Shown one piece after another: positions 9,275-17,826 of a DNA stretch of 38,476 nucleotides. Origin of the DNA: Burkholderiales bacterium (GTDB lineage Bacteria; Pseudomonadota; Gammaproteobacteria; Burkholderiales; Burkholderiaceae_C); NCBI GenBank assembly GCA_028872015.1, contig JAGWLO010000034.1, forward strand, positions 1-38,476, read 5' to 3'. Both the position numbers and the translations under genes were made by a program. Below the pieces are notes generated by a model. That model made no database searches. It was not told where the DNA came from and worked only from the letters and a program-made list of their open reading frames with translations. The first letter of the stretch is position 1. Each line of letters begins with the position of its first letter.

Positions 9275-10714
9275 ATGTCGAACGCCCACCTGCCGCCCGC
9301 CCCGACGCCCGACCGCCCGGCCGACCCGCTGGCCCGCAAGCACGAGGCCTGGTCGGCGCTGTTCAGCGAGCCCATGAGCGAGCTGGTGCAGCGCTACACC
9401 GCCAGCGTGGGCTTCGACCAGCGCCTGTGGCGCGCCGACATCGCCGGCAGCCTGGCGCACGCCGAGATGCTGGCCGCGCAGGGCGTGATCGGCGCGCCGG
9501 ATCTGGCCGACATCCGGCGCGGGCTGGCGCAGATCGCGCAGGAGATCGAGGCCGGGCGCTTCGAGTGGCAGCTGGCGCTGGAGGACGTGCACCTCAACAT
9601 CGAGGCCCGGCTGACCGCGCTGGTCGGCGACGCCGGTAAGCGGCTGCACACCGGGCGCAGCCGCAACGATCAGGTGGCGACCGACCTGCGGCTGTGGCTG
9701 CGCGACGAGATCGACCGCATCGCGGCGCTGCTGGAGGCGATGCAGCGCGCGCTGGTCGGGCTGGCCGCGGCGCACACCGAGACGGTGATGCCGGGCTACA
9801 CCCACCTGCAGGTGGCGCAGCCGGTGAGCCTGGCGCACCACCTGCTGGCCTACGTGGAGATGTTCGCGCGCGATGCCGAGCGGCTGGCCGACGTGCGCGG
9901 CCGCGTCAACCGGCTGCCGCTGGGTGCCGCGGCGCTGGCCGGCACCAGCTACCCGCTGGACCGCGACCGGGTGGCGCGCACGCTGGGCTTCGAGGGCCTG
10001 TGCCAGAACAGCCTGGATGCGGTGAGCGACCGCGACTTCGCCATCGAGTTCGCCGCCTTCGCCGCGATCTGCATGGTGCATGTCTCGCGGCTGGCCGAGG
10101 AGATCGTGCTCTGGATGAACCAGAACTTCGGCTTCATCGACCTCGCCGACCGCTACTGCACCGGCAGTTCGATCATGCCGCAGAAGCGCAACCCCGACGT
10201 GGCCGAGCTGGCGCGCGGCAAGAGCGGCCGCGTGGTCGGCCACCTGATGGGGCTGATCACGCTGATGAAGGGCCAGCCGCTCACGTACAACAAGGACAAC
10301 CAGGAAGACAAGGAGCCGCTGTTCGACACCGTCGACACGCTCACCGCCACGCTGCGCATCATGGCCGAGATGGTCAGTGGCATCCAGGTCCGGTCGGACG
10401 CGATGGAACGCGCCGCGCTGAAGGGCTACGCCACCGCCACCGACCTGGCCGACTACCTGGTCCGCAAAGGCCTGCCCTTCCGCGACGCGCACGAGACCGT
10501 GGCCCAAGCGGTGAGGCTGGCCAGCGGGCGCGGTGTCGACCTGGCGGCGCTGCCCCTGGCCGAGCTGCAGGCGCTGCAGCCGCTGATCGGGGCCGACGCC
10601 GCCGCGGTGCTCACGCTGCACGGCTCGCTGGCGGCGCGCGACGTGCTGGGCGGCACGGCGCCCGCGCAGGTGCGGGCGCAGATCGAGCGCCACCGCGCCC
10701 GCCTGGGTGCCTGA
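9275..10714 (+). CDS. argH: argininosuccinate lyase
   Basis: ArgH cleaves argininosuccinate to arginine and fumarate, the last step of arginine synthesis. It is 479 aa with the fumarase/aspartase superfamily signatures in order: [13 protein letters not shown], the [14 protein letters not shown] segment with the active His, and the [12 protein letters not shown] signature starting at Gly297 that carries the catalytic serine loop. The N-terminus has about 20 extra Pro/Ala-rich residues before LARKHEAW, where many homologues begin. ATG 9275 is the only good start. It is convergent with a small membrane protein gene, with an 11-base gap. Confidence 0.98.
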   Translation: MSNAHLPPAPTPDRPADPLARKHEAWSALFSEPMSELVQRYTASVGFDQRLWRADIAGSLAHAEMLAAQGVIGAPDLADIRRGLAQIAQEIEAGRFEWQLALEDVHLNIEARLTALVGDAGKRLHTGRSRNDQVATDLRLWLRDEIDRIAALLEAMQRALVGLAAAHTETVMPGYTHLQVAQPVSLAHHLLAYVEMFARDAERLADVRGRVNRLPLGAAALAGTSYPLDRDRVARTLGFEGLCQNSLDAVSDRDFAIEFAAFAAICMVHVSRLAEEIVLWMNQNFGFIDLADRYCTGSSIMPQKRNPDVAELARGKSGRVVGHLMGLITLMKGQPLTYNKDNQEDKEPLFDTVDTLTATLRIMAEMVSGIQVRSDAMERAALKGYATATDLADYLVRKGLPFRDAHETVAQAVRLASGRGVDLAALPLAELQALQPLIGADAAAVLTLHGSLAARDVLGGTAPAQVRAQIERHRARLGA

Positions 10715-10725
10715 GGGCCCGCGGC

Positions 10726-11067
10726 TCAGCCGCGCCCGGGTGCGGGGGCCGGCAGCGCGGGGCCGGCGCCGTCGTCGTTGGCGCCGCGCATCAGCAGCAG
10801 CGCCGCGGCGCTGCCGATGGGGAAGAGCAGCACCGACAAGCCGACCCAGAACCCGAGCGGGCGCTGCAGTCGGTGCGCCGCCACGGCCAGGCTGACCCAG
10901 TGCAGCAGCATCGCGAGCACCAGCACGGCCGCCGCACCCGTGGTGCGCAGCGTGCTCGCCAAGGTGCGCGCCGCCAGCGGCGGCAGGAAGAGCGCGATCG
11001 CGACCACGGCCACCAGCAGCGCCAGCGTGGCGGTGGCAAGGGCGCGCTGGGCAGAGGATTCGGGCAT
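10726..11067 (-). CDS. small three-helix membrane protein, unknown function
   Basis: I do not recognise a family. The 113-aa protein has three hydrophobic helices (about 10-34, 43-64 and 71-93) and a Pro/Ala/Gly-rich C-terminal tail. The start is supported by an excellent GGAGGT ribosome site 6 bases before the ATG. It is divergent from dinB, and the 165-base spacer contains the dinB LexA site, so SOS effects on this gene are possible but untested. Confidence 0.72.
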   Translation of the reverse strand: MPESSAQRALATATLALLVAVVAIALFLPPLAARTLASTLRTTGAAAVLVLAMLLHWVSLAVAAHRLQRPLGFWVGLSVLLFPIGSAAALLLMRGANDDGAGPALPAPAPGRG

Positions 11068-11182
11068 CGCGGACCTCCAGCGGGGCGGACTCGGTCGGGG
11101 CGGATACAAGGGCGATGGCGCAGTGTAGGCCGCCGCGCCGCTGCGCGCTGCAGCCCGTGGCCCGCCGACATCGCGCGCGCCA

Positions 11183-11198
11183 CTGTATAAACCATCAG
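11183..11198 (+). promoter_or_regulatory. LexA (SOS) box upstream of dinB
   Basis: CTGTATAAACCATCAG matches the LexA consensus CTG-N10-CAG, with an AT-rich left half. It lies 34 bases before the dinB start. It contains TATAAA, a plausible -10, so bound LexA would occlude the promoter. This fits the known SOS control of DNA polymerase IV genes. Confidence 0.7.
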
Positions 11199-11232
11199 CT
11201 CGCGCCTTGAACCCCGCCTGCTGCCCCGCCCC

Positions 11233-12366
11233 ATGCCCGCCCGCCGCTGGATCGCCCATCTCGACATGGACGCCTTCTATGCGTCGGTGGAACTGCTGCG
11301 CTACCCCGAGCTGGCCGGCCAGCCGGTGGTCATCGGCGGCGGCCGGCGCCACCAGCCCGTAGCGCTGGCCGACGGCACGCACCGGTTCGCCACCCTGGCC
11401 GGCTACGCCGGCCGCGGCGTCGTCACCACCGCCACCTATGCCGCGCGCGACCACGGCGTGCATTCGGGCATGGGCCTGATGAAGGCCGCGCTGCGGGCGC
11501 CGCAGGCGGTGCTGCTGCCCACCGATTTCGAGGCCTACCGCCGCTACTCGCGCCTGTTCAAGGCCGCGGTGGCCGAGGTGGCGCCGCTGATCGAGGACCG
11601 CGGCATCGACGAGATCTTCATCGACCTCACCCAGGTGCCCGGCGCCCAGGACAGCGTGGGCCACGACCCCACCGGCGGCGTGCGCGCGGTGGCGCAGGAG
11701 ATCCGCAACAACGTGCGCCGCGCCACCGGCCTGGGCTGCTCGATCGGCGTCACGCCCAACAAGCTGCTGGCCAAGCTGGCCAGCGAGCTGGACAAGCCCG
11801 ACGGCCTGACCGTGCTCACCGCGGCCGACCTCGCCACGCGCATCTGGCCGCTGCCGGTGCGGCGCCTGAACGGCATCGGCCCGAAGGCCGGCGCCCGGCT
11901 GGCCGCCCTGGGCATCGCGACCATCGGTGAGCTGGCCCGGTGCGAGCGCGGCTGGCTGGTCGGGCAGTTCGGCCGCGCCTACGGGCGCTGGCTGCACGAG
12001 GCCGCGCACGGCATCGACGACCGGCCCCTGGCCCTGCACGACGAGCCGGTGTCGATGAGCCGCGAGACCACCTTCGAGCGCGACCTGCACGCCGTGCGCG
12101 ACCGCGCCGAGCTCACGCGCATCTTCACCGCGCTGGCCGAGCAGGTGGCCACCGACCTGCAGCGCAAGGGCTACGCCGGCCGCACCATCGGCATCAAGCT
12201 GCGCTTCGACGATTTCAAGACCGTCACGCGCGACCTCACGCTGCCGGCCGCGGTGGCCGACGCGGCGGCCATCCGCGAGGCGGCCGGGCGCTGCCTGAAG
12301 CGCGTCGACCTGAGCCGGCGGCTGCGCCTGCTGGGCGTGCGGGCAGGCTCGCTCGTTCGGCTGTAG
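11233..12366 (+). CDS. dinB: DNA polymerase IV (Y family)
   Basis: An error-prone translesion polymerase of 377 aa. The catalytic residues are Asp11 in HLDMDAFYASVE and Asp126/Glu127 in GIDEIFIDLT; the steric-gate position is Tyr16. The thumb helix-hairpin-helix (RRLNGIGPKAGARLAALGI) and the little-finger domain follow. Relative to E. coli DinB there are about 20 extra residues between the GG turn and RGVVTTATYAAR (about residues 38-60). The C-terminus stops at GSLVRL and lacks the usual QLxLGL clamp-binding tail. A LexA box lies just upstream. Confidence 0.95.
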   Translation: MPARRWIAHLDMDAFYASVELLRYPELAGQPVVIGGGRRHQPVALADGTHRFATLAGYAGRGVVTTATYAARDHGVHSGMGLMKAALRAPQAVLLPTDFEAYRRYSRLFKAAVAEVAPLIEDRGIDEIFIDLTQVPGAQDSVGHDPTGGVRAVAQEIRNNVRRATGLGCSIGVTPNKLLAKLASELDKPDGLTVLTAADLATRIWPLPVRRLNGIGPKAGARLAALGIATIGELARCERGWLVGQFGRAYGRWLHEAAHGIDDRPLALHDEPVSMSRETTFERDLHAVRDRAELTRIFTALAEQVATDLQRKGYAGRTIGIKLRFDDFKTVTRDLTLPAAVADAAAIREAAGRCLKRVDLSRRLRLLGVRAGSLVRL

Positions 12367-12458
12367 CCGCAGCCGCCGCGGGCACCGGCCGCTTGCGCGC
12401 CGTCAGGTGCTGCCTGCCCCCTGCCGCTACGATCGGCGGCGCAGGAGAGCAGCGCGCC

Positions 12459-13613
12459 ATGACCGTCATCACCCACATCGAAGACCTGCGCCGGCTGGCG
12501 CAGCGGCGCGTGCCGCGGATGTTCTACGACTACGCCGATTCGGGCAGCTGGACCGAAGGCACCTACCGCGCCAACGAAGCCGACTTTGCCGCCATCAAGC
12601 TGCGCCAGCGCGTGGCGGTGAACATGGAGAACCGCAGCACGGCGGTGAAGATGGTGGGCATCGACGTGAAGATGCCGGTGGCCATCGCCCCGGTGGGCCT
12701 GACCGGCATGCAGCACGCCGACGGCGAGATCCACGCCGCCCGCGCGGCCGAGAAGTTCGGCGTCCCGTTCACGCTGTCGACGATGAGCATCTGCTCGATC
12801 GAGGACGTGGCGCAAAGCACCAGCGCGCCGTTCTGGTTCCAGCTCTACATGATGCGCGACCGCGAGGCGATGGCCGCCATGATCCAGCGCTGCAAGGCCG
12901 CGCGCTGCAGCGCGCTGGTGCTGACGCTGGACCTGCAGGTCATCGGGCAGCGTCACAAGGACCTGAAGAACGGCCTCACCGCGCCGCCGCGGCCGACGCT
13001 GCGCAACATCGTCAACCTGCTGACCAAGCCGCGCTGGTGCCTGGGCATGGCCGGCACGCGGCGGCGCAGCTTCGGCAATTTGGTGGGCCATGTGCAGGGG
13101 GTCAGCGACATGCGCTCGCTGGCGGCCTGGACCAACGAGCAGTTCGATCCGCGGCTGAGCTGGACCGACGTGGCCTGGGTGAAGGAGCGCTGGGGCGGCA
13201 AGCTCATCCTGAAAGGCATCATGGACGCCGAGGACGCGAGGCTGGCCGCCGACTGCGGCGCCGACGCCATCGTCGTCAGCAACCACGGCGGGCGCCAGCT
13301 CGACGGCGCGCCCTCCAGCATCCACGCCCTGCCGGCCATCGTGGCCGAGGTGGGCCACCGGCTCGAGGTGTGGATGGACGGCGGCATCCGCAGCGGGCAG
13401 GACGTGCTGAAGGCCTGGGCCCTGGGCGCGCGCGGCACCCTGATCGGCCGCGCCATGGTCTACGGCCTGGGCGCGCTGGGCGAGGCCGGCGTCAGGCGTG
13501 CGCTGGAGATCATCCACAAGGAGCTCGACGTCACGATGGCCTTCTGCGGCCACACCCGGCTCGAAGCCGTGGACCGCAGCATCCTGCTGCCCGGCACCTA
13601 TCCCCAAGCATAG
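12459..13613 (+). CDS. FMN-dependent alpha-hydroxy-acid dehydrogenase (LldD-like)
   Basis: This TIM-barrel flavoprotein of 384 aa oxidises a 2-hydroxy acid, probably L-lactate, to the 2-oxo acid. Visible landmarks are FYDYADSGS (22-30), PVAIAPVGLTG, FQLY with Tyr130, LKGI with the FMN-contacting Lys252, the SNHGGRQLDG active-site motif with catalytic His276 and Arg279, and DGGIRSGQDVLKA near the C-terminus. The start is supported by AGGAG about 11 nt upstream. The substrate could also be glycolate or mandelate; lactate is the best guess by family. It stands alone after dinB, with a 92-base gap. Confidence 0.9.
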   Translation: MTVITHIEDLRRLAQRRVPRMFYDYADSGSWTEGTYRANEADFAAIKLRQRVAVNMENRSTAVKMVGIDVKMPVAIAPVGLTGMQHADGEIHAARAAEKFGVPFTLSTMSICSIEDVAQSTSAPFWFQLYMMRDREAMAAMIQRCKAARCSALVLTLDLQVIGQRHKDLKNGLTAPPRPTLRNIVNLLTKPRWCLGMAGTRRRSFGNLVGHVQGVSDMRSLAAWTNEQFDPRLSWTDVAWVKERWGGKLILKGIMDAEDARLAADCGADAIVVSNHGGRQLDGAPSSIHALPAIVAEVGHRLEVWMDGGIRSGQDVLKAWALGARGTLIGRAMVYGLGALGEAGVRRALEIIHKELDVTMAFCGHTRLEAVDRSILLPGTYPQA

Positions 13614-13674
13614 GGACGCAGCGGCGGCGCGGCACCCCCACGGCCGCCGGTGCGCCGACCACAATGGACGAGTC

Positions 13675-14508
13675 ATGTCGTCCGACCCGCGTTGTCCGGC
13701 TTGCCGCGGTACCAACCCGCCGTCCCGCCTTCGCTGCAGCGCCTGCGGCATCCCGCTGCGCGACCCGCAGCCGCCGTCGCCGCGGCCCGGCCCGCCGCCG
13801 GCTGCCAACCCCTCGGGCGCGCTGTGGCTGGACGACTTGCAATGGCCGGTGCTCGAAGGCACTTCACGGCCCGCAACCCCTGCAATGCCCGACGCGCCGG
13901 CCGCCGCCGACGGCGGCGCCGAGTCGACCCAGCCCCTGCCATTGACCCTGCGCGACGTCCAGCTGCCGGGCCCCGTCGCCATGCCGGCGCTGGCGCGGCC
14001 GGGTCCGCCGCAGCCGGGGCAGCCGCCGCGCTCTCAGCCCGGCGCGGCCGAACTGGCCCCGAAGGCCGCGCGGCGCGCCGAGGTGCGCCGCGCGATGCAG
14101 CGCGACATCCCCCAGATCGCCACCGAAGTGTTGGTGATGGACCCCGACCGACGGGCGCGCGAGCCGCTGTGCAGCCTGCTGCGCGCCTTCGGTTTCGAGG
14201 TCGCGGTGGCCGACGACCCGGCCCGTGCCTGGGCCCTGTCGCTGGCCCGGCCGTTCGCGGTGGTCTTCGTCGACGTGCCGCTGGACGGCAGCGACGGCGG
14301 CGCCGGCATCGAGCTGGTCAAGCACCTGCAAGGCCAGGCCGGGGCGCTGCTGGTGCTGGTCTCGGCCGCGCTGCGCCCGGTGGACCAGGTGCGGGCCGAG
14401 CTGGCCGGCTGCGACGCCACGCTGGGCAAACCGGTGTCGCGGGGCAGCGTGGCCCGGGTGCTGGATTCGCACGGCATCGCGTTGCCGGCCGACGCCCGGC
14501 GCGGCTGA
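13675..14508 (+). CDS. zinc-ribbon plus receiver-domain protein
   Basis: The protein is 277 aa. It starts with a four-cysteine zinc ribbon (Cys7, Cys10, Cys21, Cys24). A Pro/Ala-rich disordered linker follows (about 30-130). The C-terminal receiver domain (about 150-270) has a possible phospho-acceptor Asp200 in VVFVDVPLDG, Ser230 after the fourth strand, and Lys252 in LGKPVS. The first-strand acidic pair is altered to MDPD. There is no output domain, so it may act as a phosphate sink or protein-interaction switch. It faces the hybrid kinase and NarL-type regulator, a plausible partner set. Start ATG 13675 places the ribbon at the N-terminus. Confidence 0.8.
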   Translation: MSSDPRCPACRGTNPPSRLRCSACGIPLRDPQPPSPRPGPPPAANPSGALWLDDLQWPVLEGTSRPATPAMPDAPAAADGGAESTQPLPLTLRDVQLPGPVAMPALARPGPPQPGQPPRSQPGAAELAPKAARRAEVRRAMQRDIPQIATEVLVMDPDRRAREPLCSLLRAFGFEVAVADDPARAWALSLARPFAVVFVDVPLDGSDGGAGIELVKHLQGQAGALLVLVSAALRPVDQVRAELAGCDATLGKPVSRGSVARVLDSHGIALPADARRG

Positions 14509-14525
14509 GAAGCCCCCGCTTGGGC

Positions 14526-14544
14526 CGGCGCCGCCGCGGCGCCG
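14526..14544. terminator. GC hairpin between convergent genes
   Basis: CGGCGCCG-CCG-CGGCGCCG is a perfect 8-bp inverted repeat with a 3-base loop, lying between the convergent zinc-ribbon/receiver gene and the hybrid kinase gene. It could serve both directions, but no U-tract follows, so it is not a classical intrinsic terminator. Confidence 0.4.
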
Positions 14545-16419
14545 TCAGCCTTGGCGCACGCCCAGCTTGAAGGCGATCATGGCGCGCAGCTTGTTCGGCA
14601 GCACCGGCTTGATCAGCAGGTGGTAGTCGTGCGTCTCGGCCTCGGCCTCGTGGCCACCCAGCGTGCTGCCCGTGACCAGGATCGCCGGCAGCGGGCGCGA
14701 CTGCCAGTGCCGGCGCAGCGCCGTCAGCGCCTCGATGCCGGTGCGGCCCTGGGGCAGCCGGTAGTCCACCAGCAGCAGATCGGGGGGCGTGGCGACGGGC
14801 GACGCCAGCCAGCCTTCCACCGCCTCGAGCGTGTCGAAGGCCACCACGTCGGCGCCCCAGGCCTGCAGCAGCACCACCAGGCCCTCGCGCACCGCGGCCT
14901 CGTCTTCCACCACCAGGATCAGCCGGCCCTGCAGCGTCAGGCCCAGCGGCACCCGGGCGCTGTCGCCGGGCCCGGGTTCGGGCGGGGCGCGGGGCGCGCG
15001 GCCGGCCGGCAGCTCGAGCTCGAACACGGTGCCCCGGCCCAGCCGCGAGCGCACCGTCACCGGCGCGGCCATCAGGTCGGCCAGGCGCTTGACGATGGCC
15101 AGCCCCAGGCCCAGGCCCTTGCGGTGGTGCGCCTGCAGCGGCCGGTTGCCCTGCACCTGGTAGAACTCGTCCCAGATGCGCGGCAGGCTGGCCTCGGCGA
15201 TGCCGATGCCGCTGTCCCACACCTGCAGCCGCAGCCGGCCCCGGCACGCGCGGCAGGCCACGATCACCCCGCCGTCGTCGGTGTAGCGGATGGCGTTGCT
15301 GACCCAGTTGCGCAGCACGCGCTCGAGCAGCACCGGATCGGCCTGCGCCACGTGGGACTCGCCGCGGAAGCGCAGCGCCAGGCCCTTCTCGAAGGCCAGC
15401 GGCTCGAAGTGCAGGCGCAGCCGCGCGAACAGCTCGCGCATGCGCACCGGCGCCGGGTTCACGTCGACCCCGCCGGTGTCGATGCGCGTGATGTCGAGCA
15501 ACTCGCCGAACAGGCCCTCCAGGGCATCCACCGACTCGTTGATGCTGTTCACCAGCGAGGCCACTTCGGGGTCGTGGCTGCGCTGGCGCAGGGTCTCGGC
15601 GAACAGGCCCATCGCATGCAGCGGCTGGCGCAGGTCGTGGCTGGCAGCGGCGAAGAACTGGGTCTTGGCCCGGCTCGCGGCCTCGGCCACGCGGCGGGCT
15701 TCCTCGGCGGCGCGGCGCGCCTCGTCGGCCTGCGCCGTCTCCGCCCGCAGCCGGGCCGCCAGCTCGTCGGTGCGGGCCTTCAGCGTGATCGCCTGGCCCA
15801 GCGCGCCGCTGTAGGTGCGGGCCATCACCACGGTGATGCCGAAGAGCAGCGTCAGGATGGTGGCCAGCTGCAGGTGCCAGGCGTGGCTGCTGTCGCTGGC
15901 GATGCGCGAGATGGTGGGCACCAGCACCAGGCTGATGAAGCCCAGGAACACGCGCGGCTGCGTCGCCAGCAACTGCACCGAGCCCAGGCAGTAGGAGTAC
16001 ACGATGAGGATCAGCGAGACCGCGTGGTACGGCGTGCCCAGGCCCCAGAACAGCCAGACCGCCAGCCCCCACATCGCGCCCTGGCCCAGCACCAGCGCCT
16101 TCCAGCTGGTGCGCCAGCGGCGCAGCAGGGCCTCGTCGCTGCGCGGATGGCGCCGGAACCTCAGGTAATGCGCCAGCCGCAGCAGCCACAGCAGCGCCCC
16201 CGCCAGCAGCCAGCCGCCGACCTGCGGCCGCGGCGCCAGCGGCACGAAGATCAGGCCCATCAGCAGCAGGCCCGCCAGATTGCCGGTGAGCGTGGCCGGC
16301 GTCTGCACGTAGAGCGCGCGGATGTGGTCGATCTCGCCGCGCTGCGCGCGCGTGGGCCACGCCGGCGCGGCAGGAGGCGGCGCTACCGGGGCCTGCGGCG
16401 CTTCGGAGGCCGGGCCCAT
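14545..16419 (-). CDS. hybrid sensor histidine kinase/response regulator
   Basis: The protein is 624 aa. About six membrane helices lie between residues 45 and 203, followed by a coiled coil (about 210-255). The HisKA domain has His261 in ASHDLRQPLHAMG, and the HATPase domain has Asn375 in NWVSNAIRYT, DSGIG at 402-406 and GLGLGLAIVKRL. A C-terminal receiver (about 499-615) carries Asp552 in LLLVDYRLPQG and Lys604. It begins 5 nt after the stop of the NarL-type regulator, so the two are co-transcribed and likely signalling partners. The membrane sensor region has no recognisable ligand domain. A minor uncertainty is the exact start. Confidence 0.92.
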   Translation of the reverse strand: MGPASEAPQAPVAPPPAAPAWPTRAQRGEIDHIRALYVQTPATLTGNLAGLLLMGLIFVPLAPRPQVGGWLLAGALLWLLRLAHYLRFRRHPRSDEALLRRWRTSWKALVLGQGAMWGLAVWLFWGLGTPYHAVSLILIVYSYCLGSVQLLATQPRVFLGFISLVLVPTISRIASDSSHAWHLQLATILTLLFGITVVMARTYSGALGQAITLKARTDELAARLRAETAQADEARRAAEEARRVAEAASRAKTQFFAAASHDLRQPLHAMGLFAETLRQRSHDPEVASLVNSINESVDALEGLFGELLDITRIDTGGVDVNPAPVRMRELFARLRLHFEPLAFEKGLALRFRGESHVAQADPVLLERVLRNWVSNAIRYTDDGGVIVACRACRGRLRLQVWDSGIGIAEASLPRIWDEFYQVQGNRPLQAHHRKGLGLGLAIVKRLADLMAAPVTVRSRLGRGTVFELELPAGRAPRAPPEPGPGDSARVPLGLTLQGRLILVVEDEAAVREGLVVLLQAWGADVVAFDTLEAVEGWLASPVATPPDLLLVDYRLPQGRTGIEALTALRRHWQSRPLPAILVTGSTLGGHEAEAETHDYHLLIKPVLPNKLRAMIAFKLGVRQG

Positions 16420-16424
16420 CCGGT

Positions 16425-17210
16425 TCAGCGCTGCGGCGGCCGCCGCGCGTAGAAGCCGCCCTGGCCCTGCGTCATCTGGCTGACTGCCAGCACGGCCTGG
16501 GTGCGCGAGCTCACGCCCAGGGCGCGCAGCACGGCGGCCACGTGGTCCTTCACGGTCTCCACCGACAGGTTCAGCTGGCGGGCGATGAGCTTGTTGGGCA
16601 GGCCCTGCAGCAGCAGGCCCAGCACCTCGGTCTGGCGCGGGGTGAGGCCCACGTCGTCGATCGAGGGCAGCTTCTGGTGCGCCTCAGGGTGGGCGCCCGG
16701 CCCGAACGGCCCGAGCGCGCCGGGGGCCGGCGGCGCGGCACTGGGCAGCGGCGGCTCGCCGGCCGGCCGCATCACGGCGGGCACGGTGTCGCCGCCGAGG
16801 CCGCGGCCGAACTCCAGGCCCAGCATCGACGGCGGCACGTACATCGCCCCCGTCATCACCATCCCCAGCGCCTGGTGCAGCTCGGCGTGCGACGAGCGCT
16901 TGGGCACGAAGCCCATGGCGCCGCTGTCGATGGCGCGGATGACGTCGCTGGCGCGATCGGACGCCGAGACCACCACCACCGGCACCGCCGGGTAGGCGGC
17001 GCGGAACTCGACCAGCACCTCGAAGCCGTCGGCATCGCCCAGCGCCAGGTCGAGCAGCACGAGGTCGAAATCGTCGTCCTCGCGCAGGCAGGCGCGGGCG
17101 GCAGCGGCGCTGTCCACGCCGACGACGGTGGTGTCGCTGCCCACGGTCTGGATCACGCCCTGCAGGGCCGACAGCACCAGCGGATGATCATCGACCAGCA
17201 GCACCTTCAT
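16425..17210 (-). CDS. NarL/FixJ-family response regulator
   Basis: A response regulator of 261 aa. The receiver (about 1-120) has Asp7/Asp8 in LLVDDHP, the phospho-acceptor Asp54 in LVLLDLALGDADG, and Lys104 in FVPKRSS. A Pro/Gly-rich linker (about 140-180) leads to a LuxR-type helix-turn-helix at the C-terminus (LTPRQTEVLGLLLQG and SVETVKDHVAAVL). It presumably controls transcription in response to the hybrid kinase encoded next. The linker is longer than in most NarL proteins. Confidence 0.94.
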   Translation of the reverse strand: MKVLLVDDHPLVLSALQGVIQTVGSDTTVVGVDSAAAARACLREDDDFDLVLLDLALGDADGFEVLVEFRAAYPAVPVVVVSASDRASDVIRAIDSGAMGFVPKRSSHAELHQALGMVMTGAMYVPPSMLGLEFGRGLGGDTVPAVMRPAGEPPLPSAAPPAPGALGPFGPGAHPEAHQKLPSIDDVGLTPRQTEVLGLLLQGLPNKLIARQLNLSVETVKDHVAAVLRALGVSSRTQAVLAVSQMTQGQGGFYARRPPQR

Positions 17211-17225
17211 CGACTTGCTCCCTGC

Positions 17226-17241
17226 CGCGCCCCGGGGCGCG
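17226..17241. repeat. 16-bp perfect palindrome upstream of NarL-type regulator
   Basis: CGCGCCCCGGGGCGCG is a perfect palindrome 15 bases before the regulator start and downstream of the MaoC-like gene. It may be an operator or part of a hairpin ending the upstream transcript. In DNA this GC-rich such palindromes also occur by chance. Confidence 0.3.
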
Positions 17242-17306
17242 CGGCCATTGTGGTGTGGCCGTCGCGCCCGGCCCGCGCCGCAGTCTAGGGGTGGCCCGGC
17301 CGGCGC

Positions 17307-17759
17307 TCAGACATAGCGCCGCGACACGGACTCGGCCACGCAGGCGGGCTTGGCGGCGCCCTCGATCTCGATCGTGGCCTCCACCGTGATCTGGGCCCCG
17401 CCCTCGAGCGGCTCGTAGGCCAGCAGCCTGAAGCGGCCGCGCAGCCGGCTGCCCACCCGCACCGGGTGCGGGAAGCGCACCCGGTTCAGGCCGTAGTTGA
17501 TGCCCATGCGCACGTCGTCGACGGCGAACGCGGTCTCGAACAGCTGCGGCAGCAGGCTGAGCGTGAGGAAGCCGTGCGCCACCGTGGCCCCGAACGGGCC
17601 CTGCGCCGCGCGCACCGGGTCGACGTGGATCCACTGGTGATCGCCGGTGGCCTCGGCGAAGCGGTCGATGCGCGACTGCTCGACGACCAGCCACTGGCTG
17701 GTGCCGATCTCTAGGCCGACCAGGGCCTGCAGCCCGGCCAGATGGGGGTAATGCTTCAT
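17307..17759 (-). CDS. MaoC-like (R)-specific enoyl-CoA hydratase
   Basis: This is a single hot-dog-fold protein of 150 aa. The hydratase-2 motif is intact: Asp40 and His45 in ATGDHQWIHVD, spaced as in PhaJ, followed by AAQGPFGATVAHGFLTL. The expected reaction is reversible hydration of a trans-2-enoyl-CoA to the (R)-3-hydroxyacyl-CoA, linking beta-oxidation to polyhydroxyalkanoate or related acyl pools; the substrate range is not visible. ATG 17759 is chosen because homologues begin close to this point. An in-frame ATG at 17795 would add 12 unconserved residues. Confidence 0.9.
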   Translation of the reverse strand: MKHYPHLAGLQALVGLEIGTSQWLVVEQSRIDRFAEATGDHQWIHVDPVRAAQGPFGATVAHGFLTLSLLPQLFETAFAVDDVRMGINYGLNRVRFPHPVRVGSRLRGRFRLLAYEPLEGGAQITVEATIEIEGAAKPACVAESVSRRYV

Positions 17760-17826
17760 CGTTGCTCGCTGGTTTTCGATCGTTCCGTGAATCATCCGGT
17801 CGCCCGGCCACCGCCCGCCGGGCCTC

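Noticed and set aside
17226..17241. GC-only palindrome as a specific operator for the NarL-type regulator
   Set aside because: Palindromes made only of G and C are common by chance at this composition. It is listed as a repeat only.
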